Part shown: positions 1 to 6,681 of the stretch, in pieces | Position numbering within the stretch: the stretch's first letter is position 1 | Layout: every line of letters begins with the position of its first letter | NCBI GenBank assembly: GCA_964609825.1 | Contig: CAZSSH010000004.1 | Coordinates: 1-64,000, forward strand | DNA length: 64,000 bases | Reading direction: 5' to 3' | Source of the DNA: CAZSSH01 sp964609825 | GTDB taxonomy: Bacteria; Verrucomicrobiota; Lentisphaeria; Victivallales; Victivallaceae | Position numbers and translations under genes: made by a program | The notes under the pieces: model-generated | Database searches by the model: none | What the model saw: only the letters and a program-made list of their open reading frames with translations | Told to the model about the DNA's origin: nothing

Positions 1-140
1 AACTTAGAAAAACTTAGAAAAACTTAGAAAAACTTAGAAAAACTTAGAAAAACTTAGAAAAACTTAGAAAAACTTAGAAAAACTTAGAAAAACTTAGAAA
101 AACTTAGAAAAACTTAGAAAAACTTAGAAAAACTTAAAAA
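1..140. repeat. 10-bp tandem repeat with phased A5 tracts
   Basis: Thirteen perfect copies of AACTTAGAAA followed by one copy with a G-to-A change (131-140), then a partial AACT. The array runs off the left edge of the window, so its true length is unknown. Read across unit boundaries, each unit contributes one AAAAA run, so A5 tracts recur every 10 bp, close to the helical repeat. DNA with helically phased A-tracts is known to be intrinsically curved. There are no spacers between units, so this is not a CRISPR array. It lies about 45 bp upstream of a -10-like element. Confidence 0.95.
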
Positions 141-183
141 AACTGCGGAATTACTTGTTTTTTTTTATTATTACATTATATTT

Positions 184-201
184 TATAATATGTAACATAT
201 T
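184..201 (+). promoter_or_regulatory. Candidate -10 box overlapped by a 15-bp palindrome
   Basis: TATAAT at 184-189 matches the -10 consensus. It overlaps AATATGTAACATATT (187-201), a perfect 7+1+7 inverted repeat. The next open reading frame begins at 272. No good -35 at 16-18 bp spacing is visible. A palindrome sitting on a -10 box is a typical autorepression layout for toxin-antitoxin operons, but the region is very AT-rich, so chance palindromes are more likely than usual. Confidence 0.4.
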
Positions 202-271
202 GTGACATTTTTAGATTAGTTGTAGTCCTTTTTTTGTTTGCATAAATAGTTTTAATTTCGGATTGTTGATA

Positions 272-655
272 ATGGCTGATGAAGAAACAAAAGAACATGC
301 AAGGCATCTTATTAAAAAGGCAAAAGAAAATTTTGAGGCTGCTGATTTATTAGCAAAGGGAAAGCATTTTAATGCTGCTGCTAGTAGGTTGTATTATGCT
401 TCATTTCAAATAGTTTATCAGAAGATGATAAGAGATATTCCTGCGTTAGAGTCAATGAAGATACACAAACAAGCATTGGACTATTTAGGAAAAAACAACC
501 CTGATAATTATGGCGTTTTTAGTGAACTTATAGGATTAAGGGTCAATGCTGACTATGATAATATAATTATAGACGAAGGGTGTTATGAGAGATATAAAGC
601 TAAGGGGCATACTCTTTTCTTTAATTTAGAACATGTATTTAATGATTTGAAATAA
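272..655 (+). CDS. HEPN-domain protein (PF05168-like), possible toxin
   Basis: A 127-aa all-helical protein. I use the ATG at 272; the in-frame TTG at 263 has no ribosome-binding site. Helix 1 (KKAKENFEAADLLAKGKHFN, about 15-34), the ASRLYYASF segment (about 38-46), KIHKQAL (about 63-69) and RVNADYD (R90, D94, Y95) match the order of conserved blocks in PF05168 HEPN proteins. The strict R-x4-6-H RNase motif of many HEPN toxins is not obvious; this branch carries R-x-x-ADY instead, so catalytic activity is uncertain. It is the first of three small AT-rich genes in the same direction (28 bp to the next). No adjacent MNT nucleotidyltransferase is visible, unlike classical HEPN-MNT pairs. In this context it is the best candidate for the toxin of a three-gene module; that role is inference. 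Confidence 0.7.
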   Translation: MADEETKEHARHLIKKAKENFEAADLLAKGKHFNAAASRLYYASFQIVYQKMIRDIPALESMKIHKQALDYLGKNNPDNYGVFSELIGLRVNADYDNIIIDEGCYERYKAKGHTLFFNLEHVFNDLK

Positions 656-683
656 TTATTTTTGACGCTATTGAGGTTTGAAT

Positions 684-1061
684 ATGGTGGATTTTGTGAA
701 ATTTTGCGACGAAATAAATAACGAGTTATACAATAAGATTAATCATCTCGTTGAGAGTTATTATGATGTCCATGAAGACTTATTTTTTGTAAAAATATTT
801 AATGTCGAATTGAGTGATTTTGACGAGATTTCAGCAAAAATTTCTAAATTTTCCTTAAATAACAGGGAAAAATATGGAACATATTGTATTCCTATGCTAT
901 ATACCAAAAGCCAGACTCTAAAATATTACCCTAAGTTTGCGGCAATAGATGAAGGGGTATATTGTAGTATTGTTGATAATACATGGAGCCTTAAAACGAA
1001 AGGCATTCATTTGCATGTATTAGGAGAAGACGAAGAAAATGATTATGCTGCTGCTGCTTAA
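684..1061 (+). CDS. Unrecognised 125-aa protein with an SsrA-like C-terminal tail
   Basis: Start at ATG 684, preceded by GAGG at 673-676 with 7-bp spacing; the in-frame TTG at 678 is rejected. I do not recognise the family. It is rich in acidic and aromatic residues and has no signal peptide or membrane segment. The last twelve residues, GEDEENDYAAAA, resemble the tmRNA tag ANDENYALAA (acidic and Asn residues, then Tyr, then an Ala-rich C-terminus). A C-terminal AA following an aromatic/Ala stretch is the known recognition signal for ClpXP. The Ala codons are four consecutive GCT, so the tail could also have grown by triplet slippage. It lies between the HEPN and SecB-like genes, the place an unstable antitoxin or chaperone client would occupy in a TAC operon. 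That function is inferred, not shown. Confidence 0.6.
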   Translation: MVDFVKFCDEINNELYNKINHLVESYYDVHEDLFFVKIFNVELSDFDEISAKISKFSLNNREKYGTYCIPMLYTKSQTLKYYPKFAAIDEGVYCSIVDNTWSLKTKGIHLHVLGEDEENDYAAAA

Positions 1062-1079
1062 TTTTTGGGGAGTAAAATT

Positions 1080-1463
1080 ATGTTATCAATGACGGCTGTC
1101 AATTTAGTTGATTGTAGTTTTTCAATTCAGAACAATAGTAAGCGCAATACGTATAATCCTGTTTTGGTTTCATATACGCAAAAGGAAACAAAGCAAAAAT
1201 ACACTGCATTAATTTCTTTTGATCTAATGGGGGAAGTTGAAAAGCCTAGTATGGCATTAAAGTGCTCGTTCAAGTTGGAATACAAATACGATGAGGAAGG
1301 TAAAAAGATTTTAAAGGAACACATTGTTCTTGCTCACTCAATTACTTATCTTCGAGAGTTTGTAGCAAATATCACGATGAGGACACAACTTCCAACCTTA
1401 CTTATTCCTCCGATTAATGCTATTGAAATGTGGAAAAATTATCAAGAAAAAAACAGCAAATAG
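1080..1463 (+). CDS. SecB-like chaperone
   Basis: A 127-aa protein. Start ATG 1080 is set by GGGGAG at 1067-1072 (7-bp spacing); the upstream in-frame TTG at 1065 overlaps the RBS. The C-terminal third (about residues 90-122) aligns by eye with the SecB signature: YLREFVANITMRTQLPTL followed by IPPINAIEMWKNY parallels the E. coli SecB stretches that end in FPQLNLAPVNFDALFMNY. The N-terminal part is a plausible antiparallel sheet. It is shorter than proteobacterial SecB (about 155 aa) and has no acidic SecA-binding tail. Solitary SecB-like proteins in small operons are known as the chaperone component of TAC modules (for example Rv1957 with HigBA, and CmdC in CmdTAC). It is the last gene of the island and is followed by a terminator. 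Family assignment is fairly good; the TAC role is inference. Confidence 0.65.
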   Translation: MLSMTAVNLVDCSFSIQNNSKRNTYNPVLVSYTQKETKQKYTALISFDLMGEVEKPSMALKCSFKLEYKYDEEGKKILKEHIVLAHSITYLREFVANITMRTQLPTLLIPPINAIEMWKNYQEKNSK

Positions 1464-1512
1464 TATTTAAAGTTGTAGAAATATAGCTTGTTTTGTTTTC
1501 ATTATAATCTTT

Positions 1513-1540
1513 AAAAGTCGGTCTTAGGCCGACTTTTTTT
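1513..1540 (+). terminator. Rho-independent terminator after the island
   Basis: The stem AAAAGTCGG (1513-1521) pairs with CCGACTTTT (1529-1537) around a 7-nt loop, followed by a T run. It ends the three-gene AT-rich operon. From here to about 1680 I see no gene. Confidence 0.8.
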
Positions 1541-1680
1541 TATTTTGCGTTTTTCGACAGTTTTGCGAGCCATTTTTTGCCCTAGCCAAACACAGTTGCC
1601 TTTCACGTTATCTCTCCTGTAAACATCGCCATAACGGAATTTTTTGTCATTTTCGGGCTTTTTTTTATCGGTGGACGGGA

Positions 1681-1686
1681 TATATT
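1681..1686 (+). promoter_or_regulatory. Candidate -10 (TATATT) for the GH42 gene
   Basis: TATATT at 1681-1686 followed by ACAATATC, 46 bp ahead of the ATG at 1732. The matching -35 is poor. It is listed because the same hexamer precedes several other genes in this window. Confidence 0.35.
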
Positions 1687-1731
1687 ACAATATCACATTA
1701 ACCGTAACGTGCTGCTGCGAGGGAGATGATT

Positions 1732-3819
1732 ATGAATGTCGGCGTCCAGTATTACCGTGCCCCGTTTCCGGAGTCCAAACATTGGGAAAAAGATTTTCAA
1801 TCGATCAAAGACTGCGGCCTTGACTGCGTCCAATTGTGGGTGTTGTGGTCGTGGGTCGAGGCAACGCCCGGCGTGTTTTGCTACGATGATTATGACCGCT
1901 TGATCGAGCTGGCCGCCAAATACAAATTAAAGGTCGTCCTCTCCAGCATTGCCGAAATTCAGCCGCACTGGATTCACCGCGTGGTGCCGGAGAGTGAGAT
2001 GATCGACCATTTGGGGCACATGGTGATTTCGAGTTTGCGCTGTGAGTGCAACTTTGGCCTGACCCCCGGCGGTTGCACTGATCACCCCGGGGTTTGGGCG
2101 CATATGAGTGAATTCATCCGCCAAACCGGGCAGCGCTATGCCAAATTGGATCATCTCCACGGCTGGGATATTTGGAATGAATTAAGATGGAATGTCCAAG
2201 CCGACAATCTCGTCTGCTTTTGTCCGCACACCATTGCCGCCTTTCACCAGTGGCTTGAGCGGCGCTACGGCTCTCTGGCCGGTCTCAACGAAGCGTGGAA
2301 GCGCCGCTATATTTGCTGGGAGGACGTCGCCCCCGGCAAATTGCCCGACCGCCCGTATACGGAGATGATGGCGTGGCAGCACTTTATTACCGACCGCGCC
2401 AATGCCCATGCGGCCAAACGTTATCAAGTGATGAAGGCAATCGATACCATCCACCCGGTCACCGCCCACGGGGCGTGTCCGAGCGCCGATTACCGCGGCA
2501 ATGCGTTGGAGTACCCGATCGACCGCGGCAACGACTGGCAGCTCGCCAAGACCTTGGACGGGATCGGCTGCTCGAGTTTCCCGCAATGGGGCGGGATCGA
2601 CGATGCCGAGTTCGGCAGCCGCATTGAGATGGTCAAGTCAGCCGCCAAAGAGAAACGCGTCTGGTTGAGCGAAGTGCAGGGCGGGCGCGCCGCCGTCGGT
2701 TTTAACATTTACGGCAAAGTCCATGCCGCGCCGCAGCAGCGTTGGATTTGGAACGGCTTGGCGTGCGGGGCCGACACCTTTTTGTTTTGGTGCTGGCGCG
2801 ATGAAGTTTTTGGCCGCGAGTCCGCCGGATTCGGCCTCTCCGGGCGCGACGGCCTGGCGCCGGAGCGGCTGGCGGCGATGCGCGTGAGCACTGATTTGCT
2901 GCGCGAGCATGCGGCGTTATTTGACAACTACCGCCCGCAATGCGCCGAAATCGGGATATTGTTTACGCCCCAAAGTTATTATCTCTCCTGGGCCCAGGAC
3001 GGCAGCACCCACCGGATGGGCAATGCGATTAATGGTTATGCCCGGTCGCTGGTGCGCCAGTCGATCCCGTACCGGTTTTTGGAAGAGGACAATTTGACGG
3101 ACCTCTCCGGCCTCAAATTGATCATTTTGCCGCGGTCGATCGTACTGGATGAGCCGCAGACCGCCGCTTTGACCAAATTTGTGAAAGACGGGGGGACATT
3201 GCTCGTTGAGTCCGAGTGCGGCGCCTTCAGCCGCGAGGGCTTTTACCGTTACCCCGAGGAGCGGTTTTTGGCGGAGTTGGGCATTGTCGAGGCCGGTCGG
3301 CGCAACCTTGAGGCGTCACAACTCGCCTTTGACTGGGACGGAAAGTTTTTACTGGACGCCGAGCAGTGGCTGACCCCCTTGGAAGCATCGGACAATCCCC
3401 CCGAAAAAGTTTTCTGCCGGTTGGAAAATTTGCCGTTGGCCGCTCAATTCAAGGTCGGCAAAGGCAAAGTCATTTATTTGGGGAGCTACTTCGGCAACCC
3501 CTATTTGGAGACGCGCAACCCGGCTTTTGAGCAAATGGTGAAAGGAGCCGCTGTGACGGCCGGAGTGGCCATCCCGATCGAGGTGGTGTCGCCCGCGCCG
3601 ACACGCGACGAGTTTGTGTACGTCAAAAGCGGGTTTTCCGGCGGCAAACAGCTGATCTACCTCTTTTTCCCGGCGGATGATACGCAAGCGGTGCTCAAAA
3701 TTGCGCCAGGCAAACAATACCGGGAGTTATTCGGCAGTCAAACCGTGGTCACGGACGACTCCGGCTTCCTCAAAATTGCTCCCGCTCGCTACAAAATGGC
3801 GATCCTCAAAGAGATGTGA
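1732..3819 (+). CDS. Glycoside hydrolase family 42-type beta-galactosidase
   Basis: A 695-aa enzyme with the GH42 layout: an N-terminal TIM barrel (about 1-390), a GATase-like middle domain (about 395-600) and a small C-terminal beta domain. WDIWNE carries the likely acid/base Glu (E150) and VWLSEVQGG the likely nucleophile (E314). I prefer ATG 1732 to 1726 because GAGGGAG at 1719-1725 is then well spaced. There is no signal peptide, so it should act in the cytoplasm on imported galactosides or similar oligosaccharides. It is a single-gene unit ending in a strong terminator, in a neighbourhood of other sugar enzymes (GHMP kinase, GH36, symporter). The exact substrate cannot be read from sequence. 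Confidence 0.88.
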   Translation: MNVGVQYYRAPFPESKHWEKDFQSIKDCGLDCVQLWVLWSWVEATPGVFCYDDYDRLIELAAKYKLKVVLSSIAEIQPHWIHRVVPESEMIDHLGHMVISSLRCECNFGLTPGGCTDHPGVWAHMSEFIRQTGQRYAKLDHLHGWDIWNELRWNVQADNLVCFCPHTIAAFHQWLERRYGSLAGLNEAWKRRYICWEDVAPGKLPDRPYTEMMAWQHFITDRANAHAAKRYQVMKAIDTIHPVTAHGACPSADYRGNALEYPIDRGNDWQLAKTLDGIGCSSFPQWGGIDDAEFGSRIEMVKSAAKEKRVWLSEVQGGRAAVGFNIYGKVHAAPQQRWIWNGLACGADTFLFWCWRDEVFGRESAGFGLSGRDGLAPERLAAMRVSTDLLREHAALFDNYRPQCAEIGILFTPQSYYLSWAQDGSTHRMGNAINGYARSLVRQSIPYRFLEEDNLTDLSGLKLIILPRSIVLDEPQTAALTKFVKDGGTLLVESECGAFSREGFYRYPEERFLAELGIVEAGRRNLEASQLAFDWDGKFLLDAEQWLTPLEASDNPPEKVFCRLENLPLAAQFKVGKGKVIYLGSYFGNPYLETRNPAFEQMVKGAAVTAGVAIPIEVVSPAPTRDEFVYVKSGFSGGKQLIYLFFPADDTQAVLKIAPGKQYRELFGSQTVVTDDSGFLKIAPARYKMAILKEM

Positions 3820-3824
3820 GGATA

Positions 3825-3860
3825 AAAAAAGCGCCTTGCTTTGCCGCAAGGCGCTTTTTT
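3825..3860. terminator. Bidirectional terminator
   Basis: GCGCCTTGC (3831-3839) pairs perfectly with GCAAGGCGC (3846-3854). An A run precedes the stem and a T run follows it, so it can end both the GH42 gene and the convergent SH3b gene. Confidence 0.88.
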
Positions 3861-3868
3861 GTGTCTGT

Positions 3869-4705
3869 TTACTCGATGTTGGTCACAAAGGCGACCTTTT
3901 CTTTCCACCCGGTGACGGTAAAGACTTTGCCGGAGACTTTGACCTGCTTGCTGTCATATTTGCTCAGCTCAGCCGTTTTGTCGGAGGCGATAAAGTACAA
4001 TGTTTGATAATCGCTCCCTTTGGCGGTCTTGACTTCTTTGAGCAAAGCATGGGTCAAAACTTTGGTCGCACTGTCCTTTTTAAGCGTCACGATGATTCCC
4101 TCGGCGGTGAAGTCTTTCCCGGTATTGACATCGACGCCAATGGCTTCCAATTCTTTTTGGGTTTTGGCTGAAACGGCAGTCTTTTTGGCTTTGGCGTCAT
4201 CTTTTTTCGCTTCGGCGGTTTTTTCGGCCGGTTTGGTCTCCGCCGGCTTGACTTCGTCCGATTTGGCCTCGGTTTTGACTTCGCCCCCTTTGCTCACAAA
4301 CTGGCTCGCGGCATAAACGACTACACTCTCGGGCGGCGCGATTTTGACCCAGCCGGAGTTGTCAAGCTTGATGACTTTGACGGGGGTATTGGCCGGGAGC
4401 TTGCCCAATTCGCCGGACTTGTCGGTGTCGGCGGTGCGCATGGTGACTTCGGCGGTGGTTTTGCCATCCTTGAGATAGACCCCCGACACATACACATTGA
4501 CGCTCGCGGGCGCTTTGACGGCGTAAAACTCGCCTTCCTGCTTGATGATTTCCAGTTTGTCGCCCTTTTTGGCTTTGCCGACGACTTCGGTTTTGACATC
4601 CGGCTTGAGCCGCAAATTGAGCGTGGCGGCGGAAACCTCTCCTTCTTCGGCCATGACTGAAAGGGCAAACGTGGCGGCAATCGCGGACAACCATATTTTT
4701 TTCAT
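3869..4705 (-). CDS. Secreted bacterial SH3-domain protein
   Basis: A 278-aa protein starting at MKKIW (ATG 4705); GGAGAA lies just upstream, inside the longer ORF. It has a classical signal peptide ending near VMA-EE (residue about 17). Two SH3b-like repeats follow: one begins AATLNLRLKPDVKTEVVG, the second AEVTMRTADTDKSGELG. Each has the short beta pattern of 'GVVTASSLNVRSGPS...' domains. A Lys/Ala/Glu-rich linker follows (about 145-190), then a C-terminal beta-rich domain with no name I can give. SH3b domains bind peptidoglycan peptides or other ligands in the envelope, so a periplasmic role is likely. It is transcribed alone, divergently from the GHMP kinase. Confidence 0.7.
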   Translation of the reverse strand: MKKIWLSAIAATFALSVMAEEGEVSAATLNLRLKPDVKTEVVGKAKKGDKLEIIKQEGEFYAVKAPASVNVYVSGVYLKDGKTTAEVTMRTADTDKSGELGKLPANTPVKVIKLDNSGWVKIAPPESVVVYAASQFVSKGGEVKTEAKSDEVKPAETKPAEKTAEAKKDDAKAKKTAVSAKTQKELEAIGVDVNTGKDFTAEGIIVTLKKDSATKVLTHALLKEVKTAKGSDYQTLYFIASDKTAELSKYDSKQVKVSGKVFTVTGWKEKVAFVTNIE

Positions 4706-4818
4706 TGAATTTTTCTCCAAATTGTGTTGCTGTCGGGTCGGAAAGTGACCGGCGGTTTCGGGCGGTTATGCATCGGCGATTTGCGTGATCAAACCGTGCC
4801 TGCTATAAATTAGACCGG

Positions 4819-4929
4819 TCAAAGCGCGATTGCAACTTTTTTATAAAAAAAATTACGAAAAAAATCAAAGCGTGATTGTAATTTTGCCGCTGTCATGATA
4901 AATTTACCCAGAGATTTGATTACAATTTA
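4819..4929. repeat. Three related sites at about 45-bp spacing upstream of the GHMP kinase
   Basis: TCAAAGCGCGATTGCAACTT (from 4819) and TCAAAGCGTGATTGTAATTT (from 4865) are direct repeats. GATTACAATTT (4918-4928) is a third, partial copy whose core ATTACAAT is the reverse complement of the second site's ATTGTAAT. The cores start at 4828, 4874 and 4918, 46 and 44 bp apart, roughly four helical turns. They lie in the 234-bp divergent intergenic region. This is a candidate regulator-binding array; the regulator is unknown. Confidence 0.5.
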
Positions 4930-4939
4930 AGGATAAATT

Positions 4940-5947
4940 ATGATTGTCAAAACCATTGCGTACCCGCGCGCCGCTTTGATCGGCAACCCCTCGGACGGGT
5001 ATTTCGGCAAAACCATTGCGTTTGTTTTTAAAAATTTCTGCGCCGAGGTGCAACTTTATGAGTCACCCGAGCTGGAGTTGCAGCCCACCAAGCGCGACGG
5101 CAACATTTTTTCGTCGATTGACGAGCTTTCGAGCGATGTCGAACTTTACGGATATTACGGCGGCATCCGTTTATTAAAAGCGGCGGTCAAAAAATTCAAT
5201 GATTTTTGCAAATGCAACAAAATTGAGTTGGAACAAAAAAATTTCACTATCCGCTACTCAAGCACCATTCCCAACCGTCTCGGTTTGGCCGGGTCGTCAG
5301 CGATCATCACCGCCGCCATGCGCTCCATGTGCGAATTTTACCAGATCGATGTCCCGCCGGCGATTTTGGCCAACATGGTCTTGTCTACTGAGCGTGACGA
5401 GTTAAACATCCCCGCCGGGTTGCAGGACCGGGTGGCTCAGGCCTTTAATACCCCGGTATTTATGGATTTTGACCGCGCCTTTATGGCCGAGCACGGCTTC
5501 GGGCGCTACCAGCCGATCCAGTTGCCGCCGGAGCTCAAGCTCTATGTCGCTTACCGCACCGATCTGGCGGAGGGCTCGGAGGTGCTGCACAGCCGTTTGC
5601 GTGAAGATTTTGAGTCCGGTAAACCCGAAGTGGTGGCGGCGATGAAAGAGTGGGCTGCGCTGACCGTCGAGGTCAAAAAATCAATCGATCGCATGGAGCT
5701 TGACCGGATTCCCGCCTTGCTCAACCGCAATTTTGATTTGCGCTGCGAGGTTTGCGCCTCGTCGATCAGCTCCAAAAATTTGCAGATGGTCGAGCTCGCC
5801 CGTTCGGTCGGGGCCTCGGCCAAATTTACCGGCTCCGGCGGCGCCATTATCGGCACCTATCAAAATGAGAAGATGTTTAAGGATCTGGTTAAGGTACTCA
5901 ATTTTTCCGGCATCGAGGTCATCAAGCCGGAAATCGTCTGTCATTAG
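4940..5947 (+). CDS. GHMP kinase, glucuronokinase-like
   Basis: A 335-aa soluble kinase. GNPSDGYFGKTIAF (about 15-28), YYGGIRLLKA (about 73-82), GLAGSSAI (G115-I122, the ATP-binding GHMP loop), GLQDRVAQAF and FTGSGGAIIG are the family motifs in order. Spacing and wording closely resemble plant glucuronokinase, which converts D-glucuronate to glucuronate-1-phosphate for UDP-GlcA synthesis. The start at 4940 has AAGGA 6 bp upstream. Other GHMP kinases of this type (galacturonokinase, D-glycero-D-manno-heptose 7-phosphate kinase) remain possible. The gene converges on the CBM9-like lipoprotein gene, overlapping it by 4 bp, and has three putative operator sites in front. Confidence 0.75.
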   Translation: MIVKTIAYPRAALIGNPSDGYFGKTIAFVFKNFCAEVQLYESPELELQPTKRDGNIFSSIDELSSDVELYGYYGGIRLLKAAVKKFNDFCKCNKIELEQKNFTIRYSSTIPNRLGLAGSSAIITAAMRSMCEFYQIDVPPAILANMVLSTERDELNIPAGLQDRVAQAFNTPVFMDFDRAFMAEHGFGRYQPIQLPPELKLYVAYRTDLAEGSEVLHSRLREDFESGKPEVVAAMKEWAALTVEVKKSIDRMELDRIPALLNRNFDLRCEVCASSISSKNLQMVELARSVGASAKFTGSGGAIIGTYQNEKMFKDLVKVLNFSGIEVIKPEIVCH

Positions 5948-6681
5948 CGGATCAGCCTTAAGTGCCCGTAGGACGGCAAATGGTGAAATGACTTGTTGCC
6001 GTCCTTAAACTCAGTGATGCCGGAGAGCTCACTTTTGTCGAGATAGCGGCTGTAATTGTAGCGTCCGACCAGGATCCGCCAGTTTTGGCCGGGCCCGAAA
6101 TCGGCGCCGTAGCGCGTCAGCTCGGCAACGGGGATTGCCATCTCCAACTGCCACCTTTGGTCGCGGTCCTGCCAGACATTGACGGTTCCCTCCGCCGTTG
6201 AGGCGCTTTGCAACCCTTGCAGCAGCTCTGTTGGCTCCACGCGGCAGATCGTCGCTCCCGGTCCGCTGAAAAAGAAAGAACTCATCAAGTTGGTCGGGGT
6301 GGTGTAAAATTCCCAGTAATAGGTGTCAACGGCCGGGCGCAAAAATACTTCAAACGTGTCGCCGGTGGTAAAGAGCAAACTTTGCGGCTGTTGGCCGTAC
6401 TGGACGATTTCACTGTCGGAGAGGACGGCGGCAATATAAAAATATTGATTGTCCCAGGCAAATTGCACCGTGCCCGCCTCTTGGGGCGTTTGGTTGTAGC
6501 TGTTGGTCGGGTAGCGCGGGGCCTGTTGCCACACTGCGTCGTCAAGCTTGCCGTCGATGACCACCGGCGCCGGAGTGTACAAGGCGACAACTTCGAGATT
6601 ATCCGGTTTCTCCGCCGGGATTTGGGCGCAGCCCGCGGCCAGTCCGGCCAAGGCGGTCAATGCAAGATAACCAAATCTCAT
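5944..6681 (-). CDS. Lipoprotein with CBM9-like sugar-binding domain
   Basis: A 245-aa protein. The signal peptide ends in the lipobox LAAGC, so it should be acylated at Cys18. The rest resembles the carbohydrate-binding domain seen in CBM9: VVIDGKLDDAVWQQAP, then FAWDNQYFYIAAVLSD, and a late LEMAIPVAEL strand, the usual three landmarks. It probably binds a saccharide at the outer membrane or in the periplasm. Its ATG overlaps the stop of the upstream sodium:solute symporter gene (6678-6681), so the two are translationally coupled. Binding specificity cannot be read. Confidence 0.75.
   Translation of the reverse strand: MRFGYLALTALAGLAAGCAQIPAEKPDNLEVVALYTPAPVVIDGKLDDAVWQQAPRYPTNSYNQTPQEAGTVQFAWDNQYFYIAAVLSDSEIVQYGQQPQSLLFTTGDTFEVFLRPAVDTYYWEFYTTPTNLMSSFFFSGPGATICRVEPTELLQGLQSASTAEGTVNVWQDRDQRWQLEMAIPVAELTRYGADFGPGQNWRILVGRYNYSRYLDKSELSGITEFKDGNKSFHHLPSYGHLRLIR

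Noticed and set aside
1..140. CRISPR array
   Set aside because: The units are contiguous 10-mers with no spacers, and no cas genes are nearby.
263..271. TTG start for the HEPN gene
   Set aside because: No Shine-Dalgarno is in place, and an ATG follows 9 bp downstream at the start of the family alignment.
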